Shown: positions 8,257 through 17,837, numbered from the stretch's first letter. The stretch is 64,000 nt of DNA from Sphingomonas sp. AOB5 (GCF_029433115.1 NZ_JARNTV010000016.1:1-64000); one strand, 5' to 3'. Program-made: numbers and translations. Notes: generated by a model from the sequence alone, not told the origin.

Positions 8257-8552
8257 GTCTAGTTCTCCCTCTTAAGCCTGCTGCTCGACTTAACGAGCGC
8301 GGAATATCGTATCACAAGCCCTGTGTCCAGCAGCTTACTGGCAACGTTGGATTTTTAATGTCCCCCGTCAGATAGCCCGCAAATGTGGACGAAACGATAA
8401 CTTACAGGACAGGCAATGGTTCCTCTCTCCAGCCGGGTACGCGAAATCTGCCGGGCAGGCAAGGTTAACACCACCGCTTCGGTGCAGTCGGAACCATCAT
8501 GTTGCCCATGCGCAACAATCGCCCCGCCCCCGCTCAGAGGCGGGGCCGCCAA
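8257..8552. other. 296-bp gap upstream of the small-protein gene
   Basis: The gap must hold the promoter of the minus-strand small protein and the 3' end of the phosphatase transcript. Near 8521-8550 a CCCCGC/GCGGGG-type hairpin lies just after the phosphatase stop. A 65-codon frame present here has no ribosome site or protein-like composition that I would trust. Nothing else is evident. Confidence 0.5.
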
Positions 8553-9359
8553 CTAGGCCGCGGGGGCATCCGTCCCAGTTTGGACCAGCCAGCGGCTGGA
8601 ACCTTCGAACCCCATCGCGGTGAGCACGCCGCTGGCATAGGCGCCGGTATCGAGACCGATTCGGTGCTGCCGCTCCTCGACTTCGCTGGCGATGCTGTGG
8701 CCATGGACCACGATCTTTTCGAGCGGGCCGCGGAAGCTGAGGAAATCCTCGCGAATCCAGCGCAGGTCGTTGATTTTCTGCTGTGCCAGCGGGGCTTCGG
8801 GTTGCACCCCGGCGTGAACGAATACGAAATCGCCGATAACGATCATGTCCTCGAACGATTCGAGGAATTCGAGATGCTCGACGGGGACCTGAGCCTGCAC
8901 CATCTCGAGCAATTCCTCGAACGTCGCCTTCTGGAATGCCTCGGGCGACACGCCATAGCTCTGCACCGTGGTGTCGCCGCCGATTCGCAGCAGGTAGCGC
9001 AGCGCGCCGACCCCGCCGCTGCTGCCGACGCCGCGCACGGCCATCAGGAACACTTCCTCATGATTGCCGAGCAGCAGGCGAGTGCGCGGATGGCGCGCCT
9101 TCACGTCCATCAGCCGTTCGACCACCTGCGCCGATTGCGGGCCGCGATCGATCAGGTCGCCGAGGAAGATGAGCGTGGTCTCGCCAGTGCCGCCGCGGGC
9201 TTCGTCGTCGGCGTCGAGCTTGCCGAGCAGTTCGTCGAGCAGATCTAGCCGGCCATGGATATCGCCGATCGCATAGATGCGCTGCCCGGGCGGTATCTCA
9301 CCGCAGGGCCGTTCCACATTCGGCCCCGGACCGACCTTTTTGAAGAATTTGCGTAACAT
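8553..9359 (-). CDS. PP1-like serine/threonine metallophosphatase
   Basis: The 268-aa protein carries the phosphoprotein-phosphatase metal motifs in order: GDIHGR (32-37), GDLIDRG (67-73), GNHE (98-101), then FVHAG and VHGHS. These bind two metal ions for phosphomonoester hydrolysis. No membrane segment or signal is seen, so it is cytoplasmic. Its position among polysaccharide genes, some 11 kb from the Wzc tyrosine kinase, is suggestive. However, the fold is of the Ser/Thr or dinucleotide-polyphosphate phosphatase type, not a tyrosine phosphatase, and the substrate is unknown. Confidence 0.85.
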   Translation of the reverse strand: MLRKFFKKVGPGPNVERPCGEIPPGQRIYAIGDIHGRLDLLDELLGKLDADDEARGGTGETTLIFLGDLIDRGPQSAQVVERLMDVKARHPRTRLLLGNHEEVFLMAVRGVGSSGGVGALRYLLRIGGDTTVQSYGVSPEAFQKATFEELLEMVQAQVPVEHLEFLESFEDMIVIGDFVFVHAGVQPEAPLAQQKINDLRWIREDFLSFRGPLEKIVVHGHSIASEVEERQHRIGLDTGAYASGVLTAMGFEGSSRWLVQTGTDAPAA

Positions 9360-9433
9360 CTGCTGCTCTGGGCGGGGCTATAGCCCCAACCGTGCAGGCT
9401 AGGGAAGCGCCCCGTGCGGCAGTGCAGCAAGAA

Positions 9434-10732
9434 TTACCCGGCGGCGAGGCGCAGTTCGGGGCGGTCGTCCGCGGATGGCTGGTCGGGCCAGATGCCGCGC
9501 GTGTCATAGACCAGCTTCGAGGCGCGCTCGCCCAGCGGGATCGACTTGAACACCTCGTGATCGACCAGCACGACGAACACAGGGCAGGTCTCGATCGCGG
9601 TATCGATGTCGATCAGTTCGGCGCCGGTACCGGCCAGGCTGGCGGGCAGGGTCGAGGCATGGGGTTCGACGATGCGGATCTGCTTGCCGTAACGCTGCGC
9701 CAGATGCTCGGCGACCTTGAGCGCGGGGCTTTCGCGGAAATCGTCGATATTGGCCTTGAAGGCGAGGCCGAGGCACGCGACCGGCGCGCCGCCGGCACGA
9801 TCGATCAGCGCTTCGGCGCGGGCGATGGTGTAATCGGTCTTGCCGTCATTGACCTCGCGCGCGGTGCGGATCAGCCGGGCATTTTCCGGATCGCCATGGA
9901 CGATGAACCAGGGGTCGACCGCGATGCAGTGACCGCCGACGCCGGGGCCGGGCTGGAGGATGTTGACCCGCGGGTGGCGATTGGCGAGGCCGATGACTTC
10001 CCACACGTCGATGCCCATGCCGTCGGCGATCACCGACAATTCGTTGGCGAAGGCGATATTGACGTCGCGGAAGGCGTTCTCGACCAGCTTGGTCATCTCG
10101 GCCGCGCGTGCGGTGGTGGTGACGCAGGCACCGCGGACGAAGCGGCGGTAGAATTGGAGGGCTTTGCGGCTGCAACGCGCTGTGATGCCGCCGATGCAGC
10201 GATCGTTATCGATCAGCTCGACCACGATGCGGCCGGGCAGGACGCGTTCGGGGCAATAGGCGATGGCGACATCGGGCGTGCCGGTGCAGTGGCCGGGGAT
10301 CTTCAGGTCCGGGCGGAGCTGGGACAGGAATTCGGCCAGCTTTTCGGTGGTGCCGACCGGTGAGGTCGATTCGAGGATCACTGTGTCGCCGGCCTTCAGC
10401 ACGGTAGCGACGGTGGTGGTGGCCTTGAGCACATAGCCGATATCGGGGGCGTGGTTTTCCTGGAACGGGGTGGGGACCGCGATCAGGAACACGTCGCTCG
10501 GCTCGATCTGGGTAGATGCACGCAGGGTCCCGCGCGCGACTACGCCGGAGACGAGACCGTCGAGATCGATCTCCTCGATATGGATCTTGCCGGAGTTCAC
10601 CGTATCGACGACGTGCTGATGGACGTCTACGCCCAGCACCATCGCCCCGGTGCGCGCGATCACCGCCGCCGTGGGCAGGCCGATATAGCCCAGGCCAATG
10701 ACTGCGACCTTGAGTTCAGACTCCGGCACCAT
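9434..10732 (-). CDS. wecC: UDP-N-acetyl-D-mannosamine 6-dehydrogenase
   Basis: The 432-aa protein has a Rossmann motif GLGYIGLP (13-20) and the catalytic cysteine C269 in PGPGVGGHCIAVDPWF. Both are typical of UDP-sugar 6-dehydrogenases, and the overall pattern (VPTPF, ESTSPVGTT, YCPERVLPG) fits WecC. It oxidises UDP-ManNAc to UDP-ManNAcA with two NAD+. The adjacent upstream gene is the epimerase that makes UDP-ManNAc, which supports the substrate. The ATG at 10732 is 12 codons before the Rossmann glycine loop; longer frames read through a hairpin. Confidence 0.92.
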   Translation of the reverse strand: MVPESELKVAVIGLGYIGLPTAAVIARTGAMVLGVDVHQHVVDTVNSGKIHIEEIDLDGLVSGVVARGTLRASTQIEPSDVFLIAVPTPFQENHAPDIGYVLKATTTVATVLKAGDTVILESTSPVGTTEKLAEFLSQLRPDLKIPGHCTGTPDVAIAYCPERVLPGRIVVELIDNDRCIGGITARCSRKALQFYRRFVRGACVTTTARAAEMTKLVENAFRDVNIAFANELSVIADGMGIDVWEVIGLANRHPRVNILQPGPGVGGHCIAVDPWFIVHGDPENARLIRTAREVNDGKTDYTIARAEALIDRAGGAPVACLGLAFKANIDDFRESPALKVAEHLAQRYGKQIRIVEPHASTLPASLAGTGAELIDIDTAIETCPVFVVLVDHEVFKSIPLGERASKLVYDTRGIWPDQPSADDRPELRLAAG

Positions 10733-10815
10733 GCGTAACAATCCCCGCGATCCGTTTGTTACGGGGTACGCGCGGGAGGGTTGAGATTTCGGAAACGATG
10801 TTGGGCTGGTTGACT

Positions 10816-10836
10816 CCCCTCCCTTGAAGGGAGGGG
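10816..10836. repeat. Perfect G/C palindrome between wecB and wecC
   Basis: CCCCTCCCTT, a single G and AAGGGAGGGG form perfect 10-bp arms just after the wecB stop codon. It resembles the other G/C hairpins at gene ends in this window. It may end or trim the wecB transcript, but there is no T run. Confidence 0.5.
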
Positions 10837-10841
10837 GATGC

Positions 10842-11969
10842 TCAGGTGAAGCTCTGGGCCACCAGATCTGCAATCCGCTCCGACGCATGCCCGTCGCCGA
10901 ACGGGTTATGCGCGCGGGCCATGGCGCCATAAGCGGCGTTGTCGTCGAGCAGCGTGGAGATTTCCGTCACGATACGATCTGCGTCGGTGCCGACAAGCTT
11001 GGCGGTGCCCGCGGCGACGCCTTCGGGGCGTTCGGTGGTTTCGCGCATCACCAGCACCGGCTTGCCGAGCGCCGGGGCTTCCTCCTGCACGCCACCCGAA
11101 TCGGACAGGACGATCTCGGCCATTTCCAGCGCGCGGATGAAATGGGGGTAATCGAGCGGTTCGATGCGGGCGATATTGTCGCGCTGACCCAGGATCGCGT
11201 CCATCGCGACGGCGACATTGGGATTGGGATGCATCGGGAAGAGGATCGCGGTGTCCCGGCGATCGGCGATGCGGCCCAGCGCGCGGGCGATGGCTTCCAT
11301 CCCGCCGCCGAAATTCTCGCGGCGATGGGTGGTGACCAGCACCAGCCTTTTGCCGGCGAAGCGGGCGGCGATCTCGTCGAGGCCCGCGGCCATCGAGGGA
11401 TCGGCCTTGATCCGGGCATGGGTCCAGTGGAGCGCGTCGATCACCGTGTTGCCGGTCACATGGACCATGGCGGGATCGATATTCTCCTTCAGCAGCGCGT
11501 CGGCGGCGGTCCGGGTCGGGGCGAAATGCTGGTCGGCGATGGGGGCGACGATGCGGCGGTTAATCTCCTCCGGCCAGGGCTGGTAGATATCGCCCGAGCG
11601 CAGGCCCGCCTCGACATGGCTGACGGGGATCTTGCGGTAATAGGCGACCAGCGAGGCGACCATCACGGTGGTGGTATCGCCCTGGACGATCACGCGATCG
11701 GGCTTTTCCGCGTCCATCACTTCGCCAAGACCGGTGAGCAGGCGCGCGGTGAGGCGGTCGAGCGTCTGGCCCGGCTCCATGATGTCGAGATCGACATCGG
11801 GGACGAGACCGGCGATCGACAGCACCTGATCGAGCAGCCCGCGATGCTGGGCGGTGACGCAGGTCCGCACGTCCAGATCGCCGCGCGCTTTCATCGCGGC
11901 GACCACGGGGAACAGCTTGATTGCCTCCGGCCGGGTGCCGAAGACGGTGAGGACGCGTGGCTTGCTCAT
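10842..11969 (-). CDS. wecB: UDP-N-acetylglucosamine 2-epimerase (non-hydrolysing)
   Basis: The 375-aa protein begins VLTVFGTRPEAIKLFPVV and contains VQGDTTTVMVASL, VSHVEAGLRSGD, EEINRR and SDSGGVQEEAPALGKPVLVMR. These are the standard signatures of the non-hydrolysing epimerase that interconverts UDP-GlcNAc and UDP-ManNAc. It is cytoplasmic and normal in length. With WecC downstream on the same strand it supplies UDP-ManNAcA for a surface glycan. It starts back to back with the plus-strand GT2 gene, so a promoter lies in the 71 bases between them. Confidence 0.95.
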   Translation of the reverse strand: MSKPRVLTVFGTRPEAIKLFPVVAAMKARGDLDVRTCVTAQHRGLLDQVLSIAGLVPDVDLDIMEPGQTLDRLTARLLTGLGEVMDAEKPDRVIVQGDTTTVMVASLVAYYRKIPVSHVEAGLRSGDIYQPWPEEINRRIVAPIADQHFAPTRTAADALLKENIDPAMVHVTGNTVIDALHWTHARIKADPSMAAGLDEIAARFAGKRLVLVTTHRRENFGGGMEAIARALGRIADRRDTAILFPMHPNPNVAVAMDAILGQRDNIARIEPLDYPHFIRALEMAEIVLSDSGGVQEEAPALGKPVLVMRETTERPEGVAAGTAKLVGTDADRIVTEISTLLDDNAAYGAMARAHNPFGDGHASERIADLVAQSFT

Positions 11970-12040
11970 GCTGCCCCTTTAACCGCAGGCCCTTAAAACC
12001 GGGCTAACCCAATCGCGCAGGCTTTGCTAAGCGGGCGCCG

Positions 12041-12799
12041 ATGCCTGTCCAGAAAATATCCGTCGTCACCGTCTGTTACGAGCCGGGACCGATCCTCCTC
12101 GATGCGATCCAGTCGGTCCATGCGCAGGATTTCGCGCAGGTCGAGCATGTCATCATCGATGGCGGATCGAAGGACGGGACGGTCGATCGCGTTTCCGGCC
12201 TGTTGCGCGCGGGCGACGTGCTGGTGTCCGAACCGGACAAGGGCATTTACGACGCGATGAACAAAGGTGTGGCGCGGGCGACCGGCGACGTCATCGCGCT
12301 GCTCAATGCCGATGACCGCTATGCCGATCCGGGCGTGCTGTCGCGTGTGGCGGCGCAGTTCGATGCGGCGGGCACCGATGCGGTGCTGGGCGACGTGTCC
12401 TTCTTCAAGCCCGGCGCGCCCGAGGTTTCGATCCGGCGCTATAACAGCGGCATGTTCAAGCCCGAGCGGATCGGCTGGGGCTGGATGCCGGCGCATCCGG
12501 CGATGGTGCTGACGCGCGAGGCCTATGACCGGGTCGGCCCCTACCGCACCGATTACCGGATCGCGGCGGACTTCGAATTCATCGTCCGTGCCTTTCGCGA
12601 GCATGGGCTGAGCTATTCCTATCTGCGCGACGTGTTCGTGAAGATGCAGGTCGGCGGGGTCAGCACTTCGGGCGCTTCGGCGCGCAAGACGATCAACCGC
12701 GAGATGCTGCGCGCGTGCAAGGAAAACGGGATCGCGTCGAACCCGTTGATGATGAACTCGCGCTATCTGATGAAGGCGCTGGAGCTGGTGCGGCGTTAG
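12041..12799 (+). CDS. Family 2 glycosyltransferase
   Basis: The 252-aa protein has a GT-A fold start (ISVVTVCYEPG), DGGSKDGT at 40-47, and the metal-binding NADD at 89-92. These are followed by AHPAMVLTREAYDRVGPY and an acidic AADFEF segment, as in WcaA/WaaE-like GT2 enzymes. It lacks membrane helices, so it would act on lipid-linked sugar at the cytoplasmic face. Donor and acceptor cannot be read from sequence. It is divergent from wecB and 46 bases upstream of the radical SAM gene. Confidence 0.9.
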   Translation: MPVQKISVVTVCYEPGPILLDAIQSVHAQDFAQVEHVIIDGGSKDGTVDRVSGLLRAGDVLVSEPDKGIYDAMNKGVARATGDVIALLNADDRYADPGVLSRVAAQFDAAGTDAVLGDVSFFKPGAPEVSIRRYNSGMFKPERIGWGWMPAHPAMVLTREAYDRVGPYRTDYRIAADFEFIVRAFREHGLSYSYLRDVFVKMQVGGVSTSGASARKTINREMLRACKENGIASNPLMMNSRYLMKALELVRR

Positions 12800-12845
12800 G
12801 AATCAATCGCTTGCGCGGATCTGGATCGGAACATATAATGAACAA

Positions 12846-14090
12846 ATGGCCCGGCTCGATGTTCGCGAAAAGCTCGAAATCCTAGCGGATGCCGCGAAAT
12901 ATGACGCGTCCTGCGCGTCTTCGGGGACGGCGAAGCGCAACTCGGCGGGGAAGAAGGACGGTATCGGATCGACCGAGGGGATGGGCATCTGTCACGCCTA
13001 TGCGCCCGACGGGCGATGCATCTCGCTGCTCAAGATATTGCTGACCAACAGCTGCATCTTCGACTGCCATTACTGCATCAACCGCAAGAGCTCGAACGTG
13101 CGCCGGGCGCGGTTCAGCGCGAAGGAAGTGGTCGACCTGACCCTCGCTTTCTACCGGCGCAATTATATCGAGGGGCTGTTCCTCTCCTCCGGCATCATCC
13201 GCTCGTCCGACTATACGATGGAGCAGATCGTCGAGGTGGCGCGGTCGCTGCGCGAGGATCATGGCTTTCGCGGCTATATCCATCTGAAGACGATCCCCGA
13301 TGCCGATCCGCTGCTGCTGGAAGCGGCGGGGCGGCATGCTGACCGGCTGTCGATCAATGTCGAGTTGCCGACGGTCGCCGGGCTGACGCGGTTGGCGCCG
13401 GAAAAGGATGCCGGGCGGATCGAAGGGGCGATGAGCGCGCTGAAGGTTGGAATCGCGGATGGGGCGGATGCGGTGAAGCGCTATCGATCGGCGCCTTCTT
13501 TCGCACCTGCGGGGCAATCGACCCAGATGATCGTGGGGGCGGACGCTGCGACCGATCGCGATATCGTGACGCGGGCAGCGTCGCTGTACGACCGGCATGC
13601 GCTGCGCCGCGTCTATTATTCGGCGTTCAGCCCGATTCCCGATGCCAGCGCGGTGCTGCCGCTCAAGCGCCCGCCGTTGATGCGCGAGCATCGGCTGTAC
13701 CAGTCGGACTGGATGATGCGCTTCTATGGCTATGCGCCGGGCGAAGTGGCGGCGGCGGCCGATCCGGCGACGGGCATGCTGCCGCTGGAGATCGATCCCA
13801 AGCTGGCCTGGGCGCTGCGCTTTCGCGGGAATTTCCCGGTGGATGTGAATCGCGCGCCGCGCGAGGCGCTGCTGCGGGTGCCGGGGTTGGGGGTGAAGGC
13901 TGTCGAGGGCATCCTGGCCACGCGGCGCTGGCGGCGGTTGCGGCTGGAGGATGTGGCGCGGCTGACGCGGGGAATCGCGAAGTTGCGGCCGTTCCTGATC
14001 GCCGAAGACTGGCGGCCGGTGGCATTGGCGGATGCGGCGATGCCGGTCTCCGTGCCGAAGCGTGAGCAGCTGGAGCTGTTCGCTGCCTGA
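12846..14090 (+). CDS. Putative DNA modification/repair radical SAM protein
   Basis: The 414-aa protein has a radical SAM cluster motif C70-x3-C74-x2-C77 (CIFDCHYCINR), an LSSGI segment and a C-terminal helix-hairpin-helix (VNRAPREALLRVPGLGVKAVEGILATR region, about 335-365). This is the layout of the protein family known to be encoded beside UDG-superfamily proteins. The HhH suggests DNA binding. The next gene starts on the stop codon (TGATG) and encodes just such a protein (UdgX). The reaction is not established. It does not belong to sugar metabolism despite its surroundings. Confidence 0.88.
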   Translation: MARLDVREKLEILADAAKYDASCASSGTAKRNSAGKKDGIGSTEGMGICHAYAPDGRCISLLKILLTNSCIFDCHYCINRKSSNVRRARFSAKEVVDLTLAFYRRNYIEGLFLSSGIIRSSDYTMEQIVEVARSLREDHGFRGYIHLKTIPDADPLLLEAAGRHADRLSINVELPTVAGLTRLAPEKDAGRIEGAMSALKVGIADGADAVKRYRSAPSFAPAGQSTQMIVGADAATDRDIVTRAASLYDRHALRRVYYSAFSPIPDASAVLPLKRPPLMREHRLYQSDWMMRFYGYAPGEVAAAADPATGMLPLEIDPKLAWALRFRGNFPVDVNRAPREALLRVPGLGVKAVEGILATRRWRRLRLEDVARLTRGIAKLRPFLIAEDWRPVALADAAMPVSVPKREQLELFAA

Positions 14091-15487
14091 TGGTGCTGGT
14101 GCGTCTCGAGGCCGAGGACGATCTGGACGGGTGGCGTGCGGCTGCCCGGGCGCTGGCGCTGGCCGAGGTGCCGCCGGATCGCGTGACGTGGCAGGTGGGC
14201 GATGTGGCGACCGACCTGCTGGCCGATACGGACGAGGTGCTGCCGACGATCGCCGCACCGATCGCCATCTCGCGCCGCTTCGTCGAGCTTGCCGAGAGCG
14301 TGGTGCTGCACCGCGATCCGCAGCGATTTGCGTTGCTTTACGCGATGCTGGTGCGGCTGCGGGGCGAGGCGGGGCTGATCGAGGACGAAGCCGATCCGCT
14401 GCGGCGGCGGCTGGAGGATATGGCCAAGGCGGTGCGCCGCGACATCCACAAGATGCGGGCGTTCCTGCGCTTTCGCGAGACGGCGGACGAGGATGGCGTG
14501 CCGCGCTTCATCGCCTGGTTCGAGCCCGAGCATCATATCCTGCGCGCCAATGCTGGCTTCTTCGTGCGGCGCTTCGCGACGATGCGCTGGTCGATCCTGA
14601 CACCGGAGGGGAGCATCCACTGGGATGGCGAGGCGTTGCTGGAGGGGCCGCCCGCGAGCCGCGGCGATGCGCCCGAAGGCGACCCGATCGAGGCGGTGTG
14701 GAAGGCCTATTACGGCTCCACCTTCAATCCCGCGCGGCTGAAGATCGACATGATGATCAAGGAGATGCCGAAGAAATATTGGAAGAACATGCCCGAGACC
14801 GCGCTGGTGCCGGGGCTGATCGCGGCCGCGCAGAAGCGCGAGAGCGGGATGATTGCCACCGCCCGGGCCGCGCCGGTGCGGGGCAATGCTGCCGAAGTGC
14901 TGGCGGCGCTGCACGAGGAAGCGGTGCATTGCCGTCGCTGCCCCCTGTGGCAGCCGGCGACGCAGACGGTGTTCGGCGAGGGACCGGCGGACGCGAAACT
15001 CATGTTCGTCGGCGAGCAGCCGGGGGATCAGGAGGATCTGGCCGGGCGGGTCTTTGTGGGACCTGCGGGGCAGTTGTTCGATCGCGCGCTGGCCGAGGCC
15101 GGGGTGGATCGCGCGGCGGCGTATGTCACCAATGCGGTGAAGCATTTCAAGTTCGAGCGTAGGGGCAAGCGGCGGATCCATGACCGGCCGAACGTGGGCG
15201 AGATCAATGCGTGCCGCTGGTGGATCGATCAGGAGCGGGAGATTTTGAAACCCGCGGTGACGGTGATGCTGGGGGCGACCGCGGCGCAGTCGGTGCTGGG
15301 CAGGGCTGCGACGATATCGAAGCTACGCGGGGCGCCGATTGTGCTGGAGGATGGGTCGGAGGGGTGGGTGACGGTGCATCCCAGCTATTTGCTGCGGCTG
15401 CCGGACGAGGCGCGGCGGGCTGAGGAATATGCGATGTTCGTCGCGGACTTGCGGCGGGTTTGGGAGCGGGTGGGGGTGTTGGGTTAG
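14090..15487 (+). CDS. udgX: DUF4130 domain fused to UdgX-type uracil-DNA binding protein
   Basis: The 465-aa protein joins an N-terminal DUF4130-like domain (about 1-255) to a UDG-superfamily domain (about 270-465). The latter shows C281/C284 of an iron-sulfur site, GEQPGDQED at 308-316 and the KRRIH loop at 360-364. In mycobacterial UdgX the His of this loop forms a covalent link to the abasic sugar after uracil recognition, with the Glu of the QPGDxED motif taking part. E315 and H364 are the likely equivalents. It is translationally coupled to the radical SAM gene. The DUF4130 function is unknown. Confidence 0.9.
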   Translation: MVLVRLEAEDDLDGWRAAARALALAEVPPDRVTWQVGDVATDLLADTDEVLPTIAAPIAISRRFVELAESVVLHRDPQRFALLYAMLVRLRGEAGLIEDEADPLRRRLEDMAKAVRRDIHKMRAFLRFRETADEDGVPRFIAWFEPEHHILRANAGFFVRRFATMRWSILTPEGSIHWDGEALLEGPPASRGDAPEGDPIEAVWKAYYGSTFNPARLKIDMMIKEMPKKYWKNMPETALVPGLIAAAQKRESGMIATARAAPVRGNAAEVLAALHEEAVHCRRCPLWQPATQTVFGEGPADAKLMFVGEQPGDQEDLAGRVFVGPAGQLFDRALAEAGVDRAAAYVTNAVKHFKFERRGKRRIHDRPNVGEINACRWWIDQEREILKPAVTVMLGATAAQSVLGRAATISKLRGAPIVLEDGSEGWVTVHPSYLLRLPDEARRAEEYAMFVADLRRVWERVGVLG

Positions 15488-15497
15488 GGCTGGATCA

Positions 15498-15619
15498 ATC
15501 CTCCCCCGGAGGGGGAGGGGGACCGCGAAGCGGTGGAGGGGGCTTGCCCCAAGCGATATCGCCCGTGGCGCTCCCCCTCCGTCAGCCTTCGGCTGCCACC
15601 TCCCCCTCCGGGGGAGGAT
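15498..15619. repeat. Long inverted repeat with 19-bp perfect arms
   Basis: ATCCTCCCCCGGAGGGGGA (15498-15516) is the exact reverse complement of 15601-15619. The arms enclose 84 bp that contain smaller hairpins (ACCGC/GCGGT and GCC-TTC-GGC), and each arm can also fold on itself. It lies between convergent udgX and fcl and is followed by ATTTTT. It probably acts as a bidirectional terminator or is a copy of a dispersed intergenic repeat. Confidence 0.75.
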
Positions 15620-15627
15620 TTTTGGGG

Positions 15628-16563
15628 TCAGGCCCGGTTCTCCAAAAACCAGCGGTAGGTCTTTGCCAGCCCGTCCTTCAGTGACGTCTTCGGCGACCAG
15701 CCCAACCCGCGCAATTTGTCCGCGGCCATCAGCTTGCGCGGGGTGCCGTCGGGTTTGCTGGTGTCGGCGACGATCTCGCCTTCGAAGCCGACCACTTCGC
15801 AGACCAGCTTGGTCAGCTCGCGGATTTCGAGGTCCTCGCCGCTGCCGACATTGACGTGCGGGCCGTCCGAATAGGCCTTCATCAGGAAGACCAGAGCGTC
15901 GGCGCAATCGTCGGCATAGAGGAATTCGCGGCGGGGCGTGCCGGTGCCCCACATCACCAGCTGTTTCGCGCCGGAGAGCTTCGCCTCGTGCGCCTTGCGC
16001 ATCAGTGCGGGGACGACGTGGCTGCTTTCCAGATCGAAATTGTCCCCGATTCCATAGAGGTTGGTCGGCATTGCCGAGATGAAGTCGCAGCCATGCTCGA
16101 TGCGGTAGCTCTCGCCCAGCTTGATTCCGGCGATCTTGGCGATCGCATACCATTCGTTGGTCGGCTCGAGCGGACCGGTGAGGAGCGAGCTTTCCTCGAT
16201 CGGCTGGGGCGCGAATTTGGGATAGATGCAGGAGGAGCCGAGCAGCATCAGCTTCTCGGTGCCCGCGAGGCGCGCGGCCTCGGCGATGTTCGCCTGCATG
16301 ACCAGATTCTTGTAGAGGAACTGGGCGGGATAGGTGCTGTTCGCCATGATCCCGCCGACCTTGGCAGCAGCCATGAAGATCGCGTCGGGACGCTGCTTTT
16401 CCACCCAGTCGAACGTCTGGCGCTGGTCGATCAGATCGAGTTCGTCGCGCCCGGCGGTGAGGACTTCGCAGCCTTCCTCGCCCAGCCGCCGCACCAGCGC
16501 GCCGCCGACCATGCCGCGATGCCCGGCGACGAACACGCGCTTGCCCGCCAGATCGTAGCTCAT
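15628..16563 (-). CDS. fcl: GDP-L-fucose synthase
   Basis: The 311-aa SDR protein has the NADPH-binding GHRGMVG motif, the catalytic triad pattern (GSSCIYP and [11 protein letters not shown] with Tyr and Lys) and typical Fcl segments such as [15 protein letters not shown] and [12 protein letters not shown]. It epimerises and reduces GDP-4-keto-6-deoxy-D-mannose to GDP-L-fucose. Its ATG overlaps the gmd stop (ATGA), so the two steps are coupled. This implies L-fucose, or a derivative, in the glycan. Confidence 0.95.
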   Translation of the reverse strand: MSYDLAGKRVFVAGHRGMVGGALVRRLGEEGCEVLTAGRDELDLIDQRQTFDWVEKQRPDAIFMAAAKVGGIMANSTYPAQFLYKNLVMQANIAEAARLAGTEKLMLLGSSCIYPKFAPQPIEESSLLTGPLEPTNEWYAIAKIAGIKLGESYRIEHGCDFISAMPTNLYGIGDNFDLESSHVVPALMRKAHEAKLSGAKQLVMWGTGTPRREFLYADDCADALVFLMKAYSDGPHVNVGSGEDLEIRELTKLVCEVVGFEGEIVADTSKPDGTPRKLMAADKLRGLGWSPKTSLKDGLAKTYRWFLENRA

Positions 16564-17633
16564 CCGTTCGAGCGTCCCACCGGAGCATCGGCCATGACCT
16601 TGAGATCGGCCTGCACCATTTCCTTCGCCAGTTCGTGCGCGGTGGTGCTGTGCTGCCAGCCGAGTTTCTCGCGCGCCTTGGTCGGGTCGCCGATCAGCAG
16701 ATCGACTTCGGTCGGGCGGAAATAACGCGGATCGATCTCGACCAGACAGGCGCCGGTCGCCTTGTCATAGCCGCGCTCGTCGACGCCTTCACCGCGCCAT
16801 TCGATCGCGATGCCGGCTTCCTCGAAACACCATTCGACGAACTGGCGGACCGAGACCGTCTCGCCGGTGGCGAGGACATAATCGTCCGGCTCGTCCTGCT
16901 GGAGCATGCGCCACATGCCCTCGACATATTCGCGGGCGTGGCCCCAGTCGCGCTTGGCGTCGATATTGCCGAGATAGAGCTTGTCCTGCCGGCCGAGCTT
17001 GATTGCGGCGACGGCGCGGGTGATCTTGCGGGTGACGAAGGTCTCGCCGCGCAGCGGGCTTTCATGGTTGAACAGGATGCCGTTCGACGCGTGCATGCCG
17101 TACGCCTCGCGATAGTTCACCACGATCCAGTATGCGTAGAGTTTGGCGACGGCGTAGGGCGAGCGCGGGTAGAAGGGCGTGGTCTCGCTCTGCGGGACTT
17201 CCTGCACCTTGCCGTACAGCTCCGAGGTGGAGGCCTGATAGAAGCGGCAGGTCTTTTCCATGCCGAGAATGCGGATCGCCTCGAGGATGCGCAGCGTGCC
17301 GACCGCATCGGCGTTCGCAGTATATTCCGGCGTTTCGAAGCTGACCTGCACATGGCTCTGCGCGGCGAGATTGTAGATCTCGTCGGGGCGGGTTTCCTGG
17401 ATGATCCGGATCAGGTTGGTGCTGTCGGTCAGGTCGCCATAGTGGAGCTTGAGCCGCGCATTCTCGACATGCGGGTCCTCATAGATATCCTCGATACGCC
17501 CGGTGTTGAAGGACGAGGAGCGGCGCTTCACGCCGTGCACGTCATAGCCCTTCGACAGCAGGAGGCGCGCAAGATAGGCGCCGTCCTGGCCAGTGATGCC
17601 CGTAATCAGCGCGACGGGGCGCTTGCTGCTCAT
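16560..17633 (-). CDS. gmd: GDP-mannose 4,6-dehydratase
   Basis: The 357-aa protein starts with [23 protein letters not shown] and contains [55 protein letters not shown] and [20 protein letters not shown], all diagnostic of Gmd. It converts GDP-mannose to the 4-keto-6-deoxy intermediate used by Fcl. It is cytoplasmic and full length. The GDP-mannose-forming enzymes (ManB/ManC) are not in the window. The 204-bp gap upstream separates it from the divergent Wzy_C gene. Confidence 0.96.
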   Translation of the reverse strand: MSSKRPVALITGITGQDGAYLARLLLSKGYDVHGVKRRSSSFNTGRIEDIYEDPHVENARLKLHYGDLTDSTNLIRIIQETRPDEIYNLAAQSHVQVSFETPEYTANADAVGTLRILEAIRILGMEKTCRFYQASTSELYGKVQEVPQSETTPFYPRSPYAVAKLYAYWIVVNYREAYGMHASNGILFNHESPLRGETFVTRKITRAVAAIKLGRQDKLYLGNIDAKRDWGHAREYVEGMWRMLQQDEPDDYVLATGETVSVRQFVEWCFEEAGIAIEWRGEGVDERGYDKATGACLVEIDPRYFRPTEVDLLIGDPTKAREKLGWQHSTTAHELAKEMVQADLKVMADAPVGRSNG

Positions 17634-17837
17634 GCGTGGTTGCCTCCCGGTGGGAGCGCTGCCCTGCCCGATAATGACCGGCGCGCCAAGGGCGTTTATC
17701 CCTCCGCAATGACTGCGAAATCCCGGTGAGATGCCGGTTGCGGGAGCGGGAGCGGCGACTTATACCGCGCCGACGAGCCGACGCGGGCAGCACCGGAAAT
17801 CCGGGTTGCGCCGTCAACGCCATCAAGGGGTACCAGG

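Noticed and set aside
8355..8552. A 65-codon minus-strand frame in the gap before the small-protein gene
   Set aside because: It begins within the hairpin region at the phosphatase 3' end and has no ribosome site or protein-like features.
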